Shown in pieces: positions 52,510 through 61,595 of a DNA stretch of 64,000 nucleotides (position 1 is the first letter of the stretch; every line of letters starts with the position of its first letter). This stretch comes from an uncultured Dermabacter sp. (GTDB taxonomy: Bacteria > Actinomycetota > Actinomycetes > Actinomycetales > Dermabacteraceae): assembly GCA_947252755.1 (NCBI GenBank), contig CAMXWV010000001.1, positions 186,001-250,000 of the forward strand. Reading direction: 5' to 3'. The translations under genes and the position numbers were made by a program. The notes under the pieces are model-generated. The model had not been told where the DNA came from. It worked only from the letters and a program-made list of their open reading frames with translations, and did not search any database.

Positions 52510-53856
52510 ATGATGAACCACCAGATCGCACGCGGCCTGTCACGCCGCACGCTGCTCTCCCTGTCCGGTCTCGGCGCCGGTGCATTCGCGCTCGCCGCCT
52601 GCGGCGGCCCGTCCGTGGGCGGCGCCCCGGCCGCGAATGAAGTGGAGGAGGTTGACTTCGATGGCGTGGAGCCGGCAAAGAAGATCGACTTCTGGTCCAC
52701 GCACCCGGGCGGCTCAAAAGAGATCGAAACCAAGCTCATCGCAGACTTCACGAAGAAGACCGGCATCGAGGTGAACCTGGTGACCGGCGGGCAGAACTAT
52801 GAGGAGATCGCGCAGCGCTTCCAGACCGCTCAGGCTGCGAAGTCCGGGCTGCCTGCTGTGGTGGTGCTCTCGGACGTGTGGTGGTTCCGCTACTACATGA
52901 ACGGCAACATCATCCCGTTGGACAACCTGCTGGAGAAGCTTGACTTCCAGCTTGATGACTACCGCGAAACCCTGGTGGAGGACTACCAGTACTCGGATAA
53001 GCAGTGGGCCATGCCGTACGGGCGCTCCACTCCCCTCTTCTACTACAACCGCGACCACTTCAAGCAGGCGGGGCTCGAGGATCGCGCCCCGGAGACCTGG
53101 GAGGAGTTCTCCGAGTGGGCGAAGAAGCTCACGGACGCAGACGTTCCGTTCATGTACCCGGACCTGGCCGGCTACGCGGGCTGGACCCTGCAGAACGTGG
53201 TGTGGGGTTTCGGTGCCGAGTACTCGGATGAGTTCGACCTGAAGTTCACCGACGGCACAACCATTGAAGCCTTCCAGTGGATCCAGGACACCGTGCATAA
53301 GGACAAGTGGGCGAAGGTCTCCTCCGCTGACTCGGCTGACTCCTTCGCCGGCGGCATCTGCTCGGCCACCATCGCCTCGACCGGATCGCTCATGGGAATT
53401 CTGGAAGCCGCGTCGTTTGACGTTGGCGTGGGCTTCCTTCCCAAGGGCAAGGAAGATGGCCCGGTATGCCCCACGGGCGGCGCTGGTCTGGGCATTCCTG
53501 CTGCGATCTCCAAGGAGGAGCAGCTGGCAGCAGCGGAGTTCATCAAATTCATGGGCGAGCCGGAGAACACAGCGCAGTTCTCTGCGGCCACCGGTTACAT
53601 GCCGAACCGGAAGAGCTCGGACATGGCGGAGATCATCAAAGAGACTCCGCAGATCGAAACCGCGATCAAGCAGCTTGACCACACCCGCAAGCAGGACTAT
53701 GCACGCGTGTTCCTGCCCGGTGCTGACCAGGAGATCGCGAAGGCAGTGGTGGCCATGCTCAATGACAAGGCGGATGTGAAGTCCTCGCTGGAGGGTCTGC
53801 AGGAGAATCTGCAGGGCATCTACGATAAGGATGTGAAGCCGAAGCTCAAGGGCTGA
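52510..53856 (+). CDS. extracellular solute-binding lipoprotein, UgpB-like
   Basis: 448 residues. The signal region has a twin-arginine SRRTLL (residues 11-16), a hydrophobic stretch and lipobox LAAC (Cys31), so it is probably exported by Tat and lipid-anchored. The mature part is a cluster-B binding protein: NYEEIAQRFQTAQAAKSG, YSDKQWAMPYGRSTPLFYYN and ATGYMPNRKS resemble UgpB-type proteins. Substrate could be glycerol 3-phosphate, a glycerophosphodiester or a sugar; the sequence does not decide. No ATPase gene follows, so a shared MsiK/UgpC-type ATPase must serve. ATG 52513 is an alternative start. Confidence 0.92.
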   Translation: MMNHQIARGLSRRTLLSLSGLGAGAFALAACGGPSVGGAPAANEVEEVDFDGVEPAKKIDFWSTHPGGSKEIETKLIADFTKKTGIEVNLVTGGQNYEEIAQRFQTAQAAKSGLPAVVVLSDVWWFRYYMNGNIIPLDNLLEKLDFQLDDYRETLVEDYQYSDKQWAMPYGRSTPLFYYNRDHFKQAGLEDRAPETWEEFSEWAKKLTDADVPFMYPDLAGYAGWTLQNVVWGFGAEYSDEFDLKFTDGTTIEAFQWIQDTVHKDKWAKVSSADSADSFAGGICSATIASTGSLMGILEAASFDVGVGFLPKGKEDGPVCPTGGAGLGIPAAISKEEQLAAAEFIKFMGEPENTAQFSAATGYMPNRKSSDMAEIIKETPQIETAIKQLDHTRKQDYARVFLPGADQEIAKAVVAMLNDKADVKSSLEGLQENLQGIYDKDVKPKLKG

Positions 53857-53900
53857 TCGGTTTGGGGCCGTGCTTGTCCGGCGGTCCCTGCTGAACATGA

Positions 53901-53935
53901 CAGAGCGCCCGGTCTTGTGCGGATCGGGCGCTCTG
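53901..53935. terminator. bidirectional terminator after the ABC operon
   Basis: CAGAGCGCCCG (53901-53911) and CGGGCGCTCTG (53925-53935) form an 11-bp stem with a 13-base loop. It lies between the solute-binding gene and the convergent yhhQ gene. Confidence 0.85.
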
Positions 53936-53946
53936 CTGTCAGCGGA

Positions 53947-54708
53947 TCAGGTGAGCGTCGGGGAGTCAGAAGCTTTCTCAGGCGAGGCGTTCCGCTGCGC
54001 AAGCGCAGCCTGGTAGGAGGAGTCCGTGCGCTTCATCCAGCGGATCAGCATGGCGGTGAACGGCACTGCCAGGTATTGGACGATCACCTTGTAGAGAAAG
54101 CCGAACGCGGTGTAATTCAGCCATTGCTGCCAGCTGGTGATGCCGATGGCGGCGGCGGCGATGGAGCAGAAGATGATGGTGTCGATCAGTTCGCCCAAGC
54201 CTGATGCAGAGAACAGCCGCGCCATCAGAGCCCGCTCCCCCATGCGGGATTTCATGGCGTGAACCACCAGGGAGTTGGTGGTCTGACCGGCGAGGAAACC
54301 GCAGAGTGAGGCCAGCACGATGATCCAGACGGGGCCGAGCGCCACTTCCAGGCCGTGCTGTTTTTCGATGCCGTAATCATCGGTGAAGCCGGGCAGGGCG
54401 ATGATCACCTGGTAGATCAGCACGGCGAAGACGTTGAGAGCGAAGCTGGTGAGGATGGCGCGCCGAGCGGCGCGCACTCCGTACATCTCGGTGATGATGT
54501 CTCCGACGATGTAGGCGAGGGGAAAGAGGAAGAAGGCTGCGTCGGTGATGACGGGGCCGATCAGCACGCCTTTGGCAGCGCCGATTCCCGAGAGGATAAC
54601 GACGACCGCTTGGACGGCGAGCAGGATGTCGAAATGAGAGCTGCCCCGGTCGGCGTAGACAGCGCCGGCGGGGCGTCCAGGTGCAGGGTGTTCGTTCTGA
54701 ATGGTCAT
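53947..54708 (-). CDS. yhhQ: queuosine precursor transporter
   Basis: 253 residues with about six hydrophobic segments. VITDAAFFLFPLAYIVGDIITEMYG and FSASGLGELIDTIIFCSIA are the family signatures of the vitamin-uptake-transporter (YhhQ) group, which imports preQ0/preQ1 for queuosine in tRNA. No queuosine biosynthetic gene is near. The C terminus is polar and Ala/Ser-rich. Its stop lies 12 bases from the shared terminator. Confidence 0.92.
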   Translation of the reverse strand: MTIQNEHPAPGRPAGAVYADRGSSHFDILLAVQAVVVILSGIGAAKGVLIGPVITDAAFFLFPLAYIVGDIITEMYGVRAARRAILTSFALNVFAVLIYQVIIALPGFTDDYGIEKQHGLEVALGPVWIIVLASLCGFLAGQTTNSLVVHAMKSRMGERALMARLFSASGLGELIDTIIFCSIAAAAIGITSWQQWLNYTAFGFLYKVIVQYLAVPFTAMLIRWMKRTDSSYQAALAQRNASPEKASDSPTLT

Positions 54709-54791
54709 GGGCTGAAACTACCCCGTGTGCAGTGTGCAGCTCAGCGCGGCAGAGCGAATGTGTGGAACATCCCGGCAGTTCATGAACCGCG

Positions 54792-57700
54792 TCAGCAGAA
54801 GTTTCGTGACGTGGATGCTGCACCGAGGTTGAGCGCCCACGCACCGTCCGCGAGGAGGTTCACAACGCCGTCGTCAGTGGTTTCCACAATGCCGCGGATT
54901 CGAGCGGCCGGACTGGTGCGCACCACTGCCCGGTGGCTGCGCCAGAAGCCGGTGGAGCAGATGACGTTCAGAATGCCGGTTTCATCCTCAAGGCTGAGGA
55001 AGGTGATGCCGGTAGCGGTGGCGGGCCGCTGGCGGTGTGTGATGATGCCGGCAATCAGGCCTCGGCGCCCTGATTCGAGCTGTTTCAGCTCCGCGATGCT
55101 CAGCACCCCCTGCTCGCTCAGCTGGGGGCGCAGCAGTGTGAGCGGATGCTCACCGGGAGAGATGCCGGTGGCCCAGGTGTCCGCAGCCATCAGCTCCGCA
55201 TCGCTCATCCCCGGGAGCATCGGCGCATCACTGCCCACGCTGATGCCCGGGAGCATCGCGGGGCTCTCCTGCGCGGCCACGCCTGCTGCCCACAGGGCGG
55301 CTCTGCGGGAGCCGGCGATCTGATCGAGCGCCCCCGCGGTGGCGAGTGCTTCCAACTGTGGGAGGCTGAGCGTGACCCGGCGGGCAAGGTCCACCACGGA
55401 GGTGAACTCTCCGCCCCAGGCACGTTCGTTCACGATCGTCTCCGCAAGGGTGCTGCTGATGCCGCGCACACTGGACAGGCCCAGCCGGATGGCAGGGCCG
55501 CGTGCGGCGCGCTCCCCCGTCACCTGCTGATCTCCGCGTTCATACTGGTCAGCACGGTGCTCATCGGTGAGTTCGAGAGTGGTCTGGGCATCACTGGCAT
55601 GCACGTCCACTCCGAGCGTCACCACTGCGTGTCGGCGTGCGTCTGCCACCAGGGACTGCGGGGAGTAGAAGCCCATCGGCTGGGAGCGCAGCAGGGCGGC
55701 GGTGAACGCGGCCGGGAAGTGGCATTTGAGGAAGGCGCTGGCGTACACGAGGTAGGCGAAGGAGTACGCGTGAGATTCGGGGAAGCCGTAGTTCGCGAAC
55801 GCGAGGATCTTCCGGTAGATCATGTCCGCAGCCTCCCCGGTGATGCCGTTGTTCGCCATGCCGGCGTACATCTGTTCGCGCAGCTGCTGCATCTTCGCAG
55901 TGGAGCGCTTGGATCCCATGGCGCGGCGCAGCTGATCCGCTTGGGCGGGTGTGAAGTCCGCAACGTCCACCGCCATCTGCATCAGCTGCTCCTGAAACAG
56001 CGGAACGCCGAGGGTGCGGCCCAGAGAGCGCTGCAGCTTCGGGTGAGCGAAGGAGACGGCTTCTGTGCCGGCGCGACGCCGGATATAGGGGTGCACACTG
56101 CCGCCCTGGATCGGCCCGGGCCGCACCAGCGCCACCTGCACCACCAGGTCATAGAACTCACGAGGCCGCAGCCTGGGCAGGGTGGCGATCTGCGCACGGG
56201 ATTCCACCTGGAAGACGCCCACGCTGTCCCCGGCGCAGAGCATGTCATAGACGGCAGGGTCCTCCTGCGGGAGGGAGGCAAGGGTGAAATGCTGACCGTG
56301 GTACTGGCTCACAATCCGCAGGCAGTGGTCAAGCGCGGTGAGCATGCCCAGTCCGAGCAGGTCGAACTTCACCAGGCCGGCGTCTGCGCAGTCGTCCTTG
56401 TCCCATTGGATGACGGTGCGACCGGCCATGCGCGCCTTCTCCACGGGGACCACATCGATCACGGGCCGGTCACACAGCACCATGCCGCCGGAGTGGATGC
56501 CGAGGTGCCGGGGAGCATCGCGCAGCTGCTGGGCCATGGCGATCACATCCGCGGGGATATCAGTGCCGGTGAGGGAGCTGAAGGAGCGCTCCACCTGTTG
56601 TGACCAGGCGTCCTGCTGTCCGGTGGAGTAGCCGAGCGCTCGGGCGGCGTCCCGCACCGCCAGGCGCGCCCGGTAGGTGATCACATTCGCCACCTGCGCG
56701 GCATTCTCCCGACCGTGGGTCTCATAAACGTACTGGATAACCTCTTCGCGGCGGTCGGAGGCGATGTCGATATCGATATCGGGTGGACCGTCCCGTTCGG
56801 GAGCCAGAAAGCGTTCGAACAGCAGCCCGTGGGTGACCGGGTCCACCGCGGTGATGCCGAGCGCGTAGCAGACGGCGGAGTTGGCGGCGGAGCCGCGGCC
56901 CTGCGCGAGGATCTCGTTCTTGCGGCAGAACTGCACCAGGTCCGCCACGATGAGGAAGTAACCGGGGAAGTTCAACTGTTCGATCACATCCAGCTCATGA
57001 TCGATCTGCTGCCAGGCGCGCGGCACGTGCGGGTTCTCCCGCGGCCCATAGCGCTCACGGCCGCGCTCTTCGGTGAGCTGGCGCAGCCAGCTCGCTTCTG
57101 TGTGCCCTACCGGTACCGGAAACGGCGGCAGCTCCGGGGTGAGCAGAGTCAGGTCGATCGCGTACTCCCGGCCGATCAGGGCCGCATTGGCCACCGCTTC
57201 CGGGTAGCGAGGGATCAGCTGCTGAACCTCTTCGCCGCTGCGCAGATGGGCGAGCCGGCTCACAAGATGCGGGTCTGCTTCGGCAAGGGACCGGTTCGCG
57301 CGCAGGCTTGCGTGCACATCGGCGAGGCGCTTCTGATGCGGGGTGGCGTAGTGGGCGTTCACCGTGACCACGAGCGGCAGCGGGGCTCCCGTCTGTTCGC
57401 GGGCGAGCCGGGCCCCCTGAGCGAGCGCATCATGCAGATCGTCCTGGAGGGCGTCTCCGCTCAGCGGCAGCTCCACCACCACGTTCTGCGCCCCGAAGTC
57501 CGTCACCAGCTGTTCGATAGCGCCTGCTGCGGCCCAGGCGGCGGCTTCGAGGTCGCCTGTTTCCAGATGCGGCTGCACCGCCTGCTGAACACGCCCTTTG
57601 CGGCATCCGGTGAGGATCAGCCACTCTCCTTCAGCGGCGGCTGAGCGCAGTTCCGCCAGGCGGTAGCGGGGTTCGCCTTTGGCCTCACCGCGCAGGTGCG

Positions 57701-58175
57701 CCCGGGCGATGATCGAGGAGAGCGAGCGGTAGCCGGCATCGCTGCGCACCAGGATCAGCAGGTGATGTCCGGGCGGGTCTGCGCTGCCGGTGCGGGGAGC
57801 GCTCGCTTCCCCAACACGGTCGGCGAGGGTGAGCTCGGCTCCGTAGATGGTGCGCAGGCCGTGCTCTTTGGCGGCGGTGGCGAACCGGATTGCGCCATAG
57901 AAGCCGTTGTGATCGGTGAGGGCGAGCGCGTCAAGTCCGAGCCGCGCAGCTTCCTGCACCATCTGTTCGGGGCTGGCGGCACCGTCCAGGAAGCTGAAAT
58001 GGGAGTGGGCGTGCAGTTCGGCGTAGGGGACTCGCTGCGCGGGCTCATAGCATGCCACGGGTGCTGCTCTATCGGCGGGCTTCTTCGTGATCGGCGCCGC
58101 CGGCGGTGTGGGCCGGTCGGAGAGGAGTGCTTCGAGGTCTTGCCAGCTCGGCGGGCCCAGGAACCATCTAGCCAT
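54792..58175 (-). CDS. dnaE2: error-prone DNA polymerase DnaE2 (ImuC)
   Basis: 1127 residues of the C-family polymerase type used in damage-induced mutagenesis. The PHP domain starts ELHAHSHFSFLDGAASPE, the active-site Asp pair is in PDIDIDIAS, and FANYGFPESHAYSFAYLVYAS and the C-terminal OB-fold (GILNVICSTGFW) follow. It is DnaE2 rather than DnaE1 because it is encoded with imuA' and imuB. ATG 58175 (ARWFLGPPSW) is preferred over the longer frame, giving an eight-base overlap with imuB. Last gene of an SOS-type operon. Confidence 0.95.
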   Translation of the reverse strand: MARWFLGPPSWQDLEALLSDRPTPPAAPITKKPADRAAPVACYEPAQRVPYAELHAHSHFSFLDGAASPEQMVQEAARLGLDALALTDHNGFYGAIRFATAAKEHGLRTIYGAELTLADRVGEASAPRTGSADPPGHHLLILVRSDAGYRSLSSIIARAHLRGEAKGEPRYRLAELRSAAAEGEWLILTGCRKGRVQQAVQPHLETGDLEAAAWAAAGAIEQLVTDFGAQNVVVELPLSGDALQDDLHDALAQGARLAREQTGAPLPLVVTVNAHYATPHQKRLADVHASLRANRSLAEADPHLVSRLAHLRSGEEVQQLIPRYPEAVANAALIGREYAIDLTLLTPELPPFPVPVGHTEASWLRQLTEERGRERYGPRENPHVPRAWQQIDHELDVIEQLNFPGYFLIVADLVQFCRKNEILAQGRGSAANSAVCYALGITAVDPVTHGLLFERFLAPERDGPPDIDIDIASDRREEVIQYVYETHGRENAAQVANVITYRARLAVRDAARALGYSTGQQDAWSQQVERSFSSLTGTDIPADVIAMAQQLRDAPRHLGIHSGGMVLCDRPVIDVVPVEKARMAGRTVIQWDKDDCADAGLVKFDLLGLGMLTALDHCLRIVSQYHGQHFTLASLPQEDPAVYDMLCAGDSVGVFQVESRAQIATLPRLRPREFYDLVVQVALVRPGPIQGGSVHPYIRRRAGTEAVSFAHPKLQRSLGRTLGVPLFQEQLMQMAVDVADFTPAQADQLRRAMGSKRSTAKMQQLREQMYAGMANNGITGEAADMIYRKILAFANYGFPESHAYSFAYLVYASAFLKCHFPAAFTAALLRSQPMGFYSPQSLVADARRHAVVTLGVDVHASDAQTTLELTDEHRADQYERGDQQVTGERAARGPAIRLGLSSVRGISSTLAETIVNERAWGGEFTSVVDLARRVTLSLPQLEALATAGALDQIAGSRRAALWAAGVAAQESPAMLPGISVGSDAPMLPGMSDAELMAADTWATGISPGEHPLTLLRPQLSEQGVLSIAELKQLESGRRGLIAGIITHRQRPATATGITFLSLEDETGILNVICSTGFWRSHRAVVRTSPAARIRGIVETTDDGVVNLLADGAWALNLGAASTSRNFC

Positions 58176-59841
58176 AGAAACCCTCCACGAACCAGCTGCC
58201 CTGATCGCTGAGCAGCACGAGGGCGTGCGTGTGTTCGAGCACGATCTGCAGGCGGGCACCGCGCCGGGCCTGGTCCGCTCCCCGCCACCATGCTTGGTCG
58301 ATGAGCTGCGGGGTGCTGTGCGCGGTGACGGCCAGCGGTGCTCCGCTGGGGATTGCGGGATGCAAAGATTCGCTCATCACAGCGTGGGAAGGTGCTTCGC
58401 TGAGCAGGCCGCGTGCGGTGACGAGCACGGGTGATCCGCCGGTGCCGATCAGAGTGATGCCAGGCTGAGCTCCGGCGGGGAACACGATTGTGGGAAGCGG
58501 CGCAGGCAGCCGACCCGGCCAGGGACCGGGTGCGCTGCTGGGGGCTTCAGTGCGAAAGGGCATGAGCGCGCTGAGGTCGCTGAGCAGCCGCCCGCCGGCA
58601 GGGGCAGGCACCAGCACACTGCGCTCTCCCGCGATCGACTGAGCACGCGTCAGAGCACGATGGGCGCGCGCAGTCTTCTCCCCTGCCGCGCCCCACAGCG
58701 CGGGCGCGTGAGAGCCGGCGGGAACGATCTGCTCAGGAAGCAGATGCAGATGCACGATCGCACCGGCGCGGATATCTGATCGGCGACGGGCCTGCTGGAT
58801 CCACGCATCGCACTGCCAGCGGACTCGGTCCACAACATCACCGGTGCTGAGCGCACCGTCATGCCGCCAGGTGCGGGCGGTTTCATGGCCTTCAGCAGAG
58901 CGGGCAATGATGCTCAGCCGGGTGCAGACGGCGCCGCGGGAGCGCAGCATGCTCTGCAGCTCCTGCGCCATGGGCTTCGCCACGAAGGCTGCCTGGTCCA
59001 CCCGCTCCAGCGGCGGATCGAGGCTGCGCTCCACAAGGATCGGCTGTTCCGGCCGCAGATGTGCGGGTGCGGACGGCTCGCTTCCGCCCGCGAGCAGATG
59101 CAGCAGGTGCACGGCCGGGCCGAACCGATCCATCACAGCGCGTGCTGGCAGCGCAGCAAAGTCACCCAGGGTATGCATCCCGAGACGGGTCAGCAGGCTG
59201 ATCGTCTCGGTGAGACTGAGATCCGTGGTGCGGAAGCGCGTGCTGTCCCCAAGCGGGGCATGCTGCAGGGCGGTGATCGGGTGCGGTGCAAGGAAATCCC
59301 CGGAGCGGCCGGGATGGATGATCCGCCCGGTGCGGGCGGCGATGATGGCGGCGAGCGGCCCATCCGCAATACCCACGGAGCATTCGAACCCGGTAAGGTC
59401 CGCAACTGCGTTGATCAGCTTCTCCGCCAGGTGCTCCTCTCCCCCAGCATGCCGGGCCGGTCCCGCAGCGGGCATCAGCAGCAGCCCGGGACGCAGCGAC
59501 TCCACACCGGCAGCGACCGTATCCACCGCTGCTGCTACGGTCTCGAACAGTGCGTATTCCGCATCCCGGGCTCGGTCGACAAGGACAAGAGCGGGGCAGG
59601 TGGCCTGGGCGGAGCGCTTCTTCATACCGGCATGGATGCCGGCTGCACAAGCAGCCGACGTAGCGGCGATGACGCGATGCTGCTCCATCACCGCAAGGTG
59701 CTCCGGAGTGCTGTCCACATGTTCAAGCGCGGTCAACAGCGGCCAGTCCGCCACCAGCACGCAGGCGGTGCGGGTGGCTGCTCCGCGAGTTCCGCTGCCA
59801 GCGCTGCCGGCTGAGACGGAATCTGCTCCGATGCCGGTCAT
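58168..59841 (-). CDS. imuB: Y-family polymerase-like protein ImuB
   Basis: 557 residues. The palm region begins VADWPLLTALEH, where active Y-family polymerases have an acidic metal ligand (D-x-D); the catalytic acids are missing, as in other ImuB proteins. The little-finger-like region and a long C-terminal tail follow. ImuB acts as the adaptor that brings DnaE2 to the beta clamp and to ImuA'. Its start overlaps the imuA' stop by one base; its end overlaps dnaE2. Confidence 0.92.
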   Translation of the reverse strand: MTGIGADSVSAGSAGSGTRGAATRTACVLVADWPLLTALEHVDSTPEHLAVMEQHRVIAATSAACAAGIHAGMKKRSAQATCPALVLVDRARDAEYALFETVAAAVDTVAAGVESLRPGLLLMPAAGPARHAGGEEHLAEKLINAVADLTGFECSVGIADGPLAAIIAARTGRIIHPGRSGDFLAPHPITALQHAPLGDSTRFRTTDLSLTETISLLTRLGMHTLGDFAALPARAVMDRFGPAVHLLHLLAGGSEPSAPAHLRPEQPILVERSLDPPLERVDQAAFVAKPMAQELQSMLRSRGAVCTRLSIIARSAEGHETARTWRHDGALSTGDVVDRVRWQCDAWIQQARRRSDIRAGAIVHLHLLPEQIVPAGSHAPALWGAAGEKTARAHRALTRAQSIAGERSVLVPAPAGGRLLSDLSALMPFRTEAPSSAPGPWPGRLPAPLPTIVFPAGAQPGITLIGTGGSPVLVTARGLLSEAPSHAVMSESLHPAIPSGAPLAVTAHSTPQLIDQAWWRGADQARRGARLQIVLEHTHALVLLSDQGSWFVEGFYG

Positions 59842-60587
59842 CAGCTCGCCGCCCGGATGAGCGACAGCCGCGGGCGCTGTCCGCTCTGCTGCCCATTCTG
59901 ATTCGCGCGGCCCGACACACCCGGCGAGGCCATCGCGGGTGCGCTCACCAGCTGCCCGGTGACGCTGGGCAGGCTGACTGCTGCTGCACCCAGGGTGCGG
60001 CCTTTCGCCTGCACACTTACCTCAACATCATGGTGACGCAGCCGACCGGAGCCGCTGCTGAGGCCGCGCCAGCGCACATGCGCCACGCTGAAGCGCACAT
60101 CTGCGCGGCCGGGCGGGTCAGCTGCGAGCAGCAGGGTGTCCTGGGCACGGGCACGGCTGATGGCCGCGCGCCACACCTGCTCGGTGATGGGACAGCCGAT
60201 CACCACCACATCGAGCCCGTCGATCATCGCGGAGAGGAGTTCCCGCAGATGTGTGCCCGGATCCGGCAGCAGCGCAGTCCGAGTGGGATCCAGACCGAGC
60301 TCCCACGCGGCGCCGAGCCCAAGATTCGGCATGCCGATGATGGCGCACCAGGAGTCCTCCTGGATGGCTGCGGCTGCAAGCGCCAACAGCAGCGAGGTGC
60401 TGGAACCGCAGCTCACGCTGCTGCCCGGGCGAAGACCCGGCAGCACCTGCTGCAGCGGCTGCGGCGTAGGGATCGGTCCGGGCTCCAGGGTGCGCTGCAC
60501 ACTGCCGGCGAATCCGCTGACGCGTGCTTCAGCGGAGCTGAGCGCAGCCTGCGCCTGCGCGAACCGTTCAGCGAACACTGCGCTCAT
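59841..60587 (-). CDS. imuA': ImuA' (RecA-fold mutasome component)
   Basis: 248 residues of the RecA-like ImuA/SulA-related fold without a strong Walker A (PGSSVSCGSSTSLLLALAAA at the P-loop position). WCAIIGMPNLGLGAAWELGLDPTRTALLPDPG and LVVIGCP-like segments match mycobacterial ImuA'. The C-terminal ~45 residues are polar. First gene of imuA'-imuB-dnaE2. ATG 60587 has AAGGAG upstream, and two LexA-like boxes lie 28-96 bases before it. Confidence 0.88.
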   Translation of the reverse strand: MSAVFAERFAQAQAALSSAEARVSGFAGSVQRTLEPGPIPTPQPLQQVLPGLRPGSSVSCGSSTSLLLALAAAAIQEDSWCAIIGMPNLGLGAAWELGLDPTRTALLPDPGTHLRELLSAMIDGLDVVVIGCPITEQVWRAAISRARAQDTLLLAADPPGRADVRFSVAHVRWRGLSSGSGRLRHHDVEVSVQAKGRTLGAAAVSLPSVTGQLVSAPAMASPGVSGRANQNGQQSGQRPRLSLIRAAS

Positions 60588-60614
60588 CCCAGCACTCCTT
60601 CCCCAACCACACGA

Positions 60615-60630
60615 TCGAACACCTATTCGA
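60615..60630. promoter_or_regulatory. LexA (SOS) box, proximal to imuA'
   Basis: TCGAACACCTATTCGA matches the actinobacterial SOS consensus TCGAAC-N4-GTTCGA with one mismatch. It ends 28 bases upstream of the imuA' ATG. Confidence 0.8.
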
Positions 60631-60667
60631 ACGCTATGCCGATTCGGGGCGAGAGATCAACCCTTCA

Positions 60668-60683
60668 TCGAACACATGTTGGA
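60668..60683. promoter_or_regulatory. LexA (SOS) box, distal to imuA'
   Basis: TCGAACACATGTTGGA matches TCGAAC-N4-GTTCGA with one mismatch. Its centre lies 53 bp from that of the proximal box, about five helical turns, so two LexA dimers could bind on one face. Confidence 0.75.
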
Positions 60684-60748
60684 GGCTATGGGAGGGGTGC
60701 GACATTTAAAACAGGCCTCAGCTGGGCTGCGGCCCATGTGCAGCGCTC

Positions 60749-60796
60749 AGGGAGCCTGCGTTTCCTGCAGCAAGGGAGCCTACGTTTCCTGCAGCA
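60749..60796. repeat. 24-bp tandem duplication at the end of the SpoU gene
   Basis: Bases 60749-60772 and 60773-60796 are identical except at 60759 (G) versus 60783-region (A): CCTGCG versus CCTACG. Read on the minus strand, the A copy contains the TAG stop of the methyltransferase gene, and the G copy reads CAG. The unit is eight codons long. Confidence 0.9.
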
Positions 60797-61595
60797 TCAG
60801 CTGCCGCTGCCAGAACACCACCGCACTCGCCGCGGCCACGTTGAGCGAATCCACTCCGTGGGACATCGGGATGATCACGGTCTCATCCACGCGGCGCAGC
60901 GTGGCCGGCTTCAGCCCGTGCCCTTCGGTGCCGAGCACGAACGCGATCTTATGCGCCGGGCCAAGGTCAGCCTGCTGCAGCGGAATCGACCCCTCCTGCA
61001 GCGCAAGCGCAATCGTCGTGAAGGACGCGTCGGCCAGCAGCTCCATCCCCGCTGGCCACGCCTCCAGCCTCGCCCACGGCACCTGGAACACCGTGCCCAT
61101 GGACACGCGGATCGACCGCCGATACAGCGGATCCGCGCTCGAGGGAGTCACCAGAACAGCATCCACTCCAAGAGCAGCCGCCGAGCGGAACAGAGCGCCC
61201 ACATTCGTGTGGTCCACGATGTCCTCCAGCACCGCAACGGTTCGGGCACGCTTCAGCAGATCGGTTACGCTCGGCTGGATGGGACGGTGCATCGCAGCGA
61301 GAGCGCCCCGATGCACATGAAAGCCCGTGGTCTGCTCCAGCACGTCCTCATCCGCCACGAATACCGGCACGTCCGGGCACTGCTCCACCAGCGGCGCGAA
61401 CTTTGCCAGCCACTTCTCACTCATCATGAAGGAGCGCGGCTCAGCCCCAGCTCGCAGCGCGCGTTCGATCACCGTGAAGCTCTCCGCCATGAACAGGCCG
61501 CGCTCCACCTCCAGACTGGAACGGAGCTTCACGTCCGTCAGCGAGTGGTAGTCGGCAAGCCTGTCGTCGTACGGGTCAGTGAAGCGGATGATCAC
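60780..61595 (-). CDS. TrmH/SpoU-family RNA 2'-O-methyltransferase
   Basis: 271 residues of the SPOUT class. N-terminal substrate-binding part (ESFTVIERALRAGAEPRS) and the knotted domain with motif 1 DHTNVGALFRSAAALG, motif 2 FVLGTEGHGL and motif 3 IPMSHGVDSLNVAAASAVVFW. Transfers methyl from SAM to ribose of tRNA or rRNA; which RNA is not clear. Overlaps the ABC ATPase gene upstream by four bases. Its stop codon lies in a 24-bp tandem duplication; without that base change it would run about 11 codons longer. Confidence 0.93.
   Translation of the reverse strand: MIIRFTDPYDDRLADYHSLTDVKLRSSLEVERGLFMAESFTVIERALRAGAEPRSFMMSEKWLAKFAPLVEQCPDVPVFVADEDVLEQTTGFHVHRGALAAMHRPIQPSVTDLLKRARTVAVLEDIVDHTNVGALFRSAAALGVDAVLVTPSSADPLYRRSIRVSMGTVFQVPWARLEAWPAGMELLADASFTTIALALQEGSIPLQQADLGPAHKIAFVLGTEGHGLKPATLRRVDETVIIPMSHGVDSLNVAAASAVVFWQRQLMLQET

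Noticed and set aside
58176..58259. N-terminal extension of dnaE2
   Set aside because: Lies within imuB and reads as low-quality Cys/Arg/Ser sequence; ATG 58175 gives the family start.
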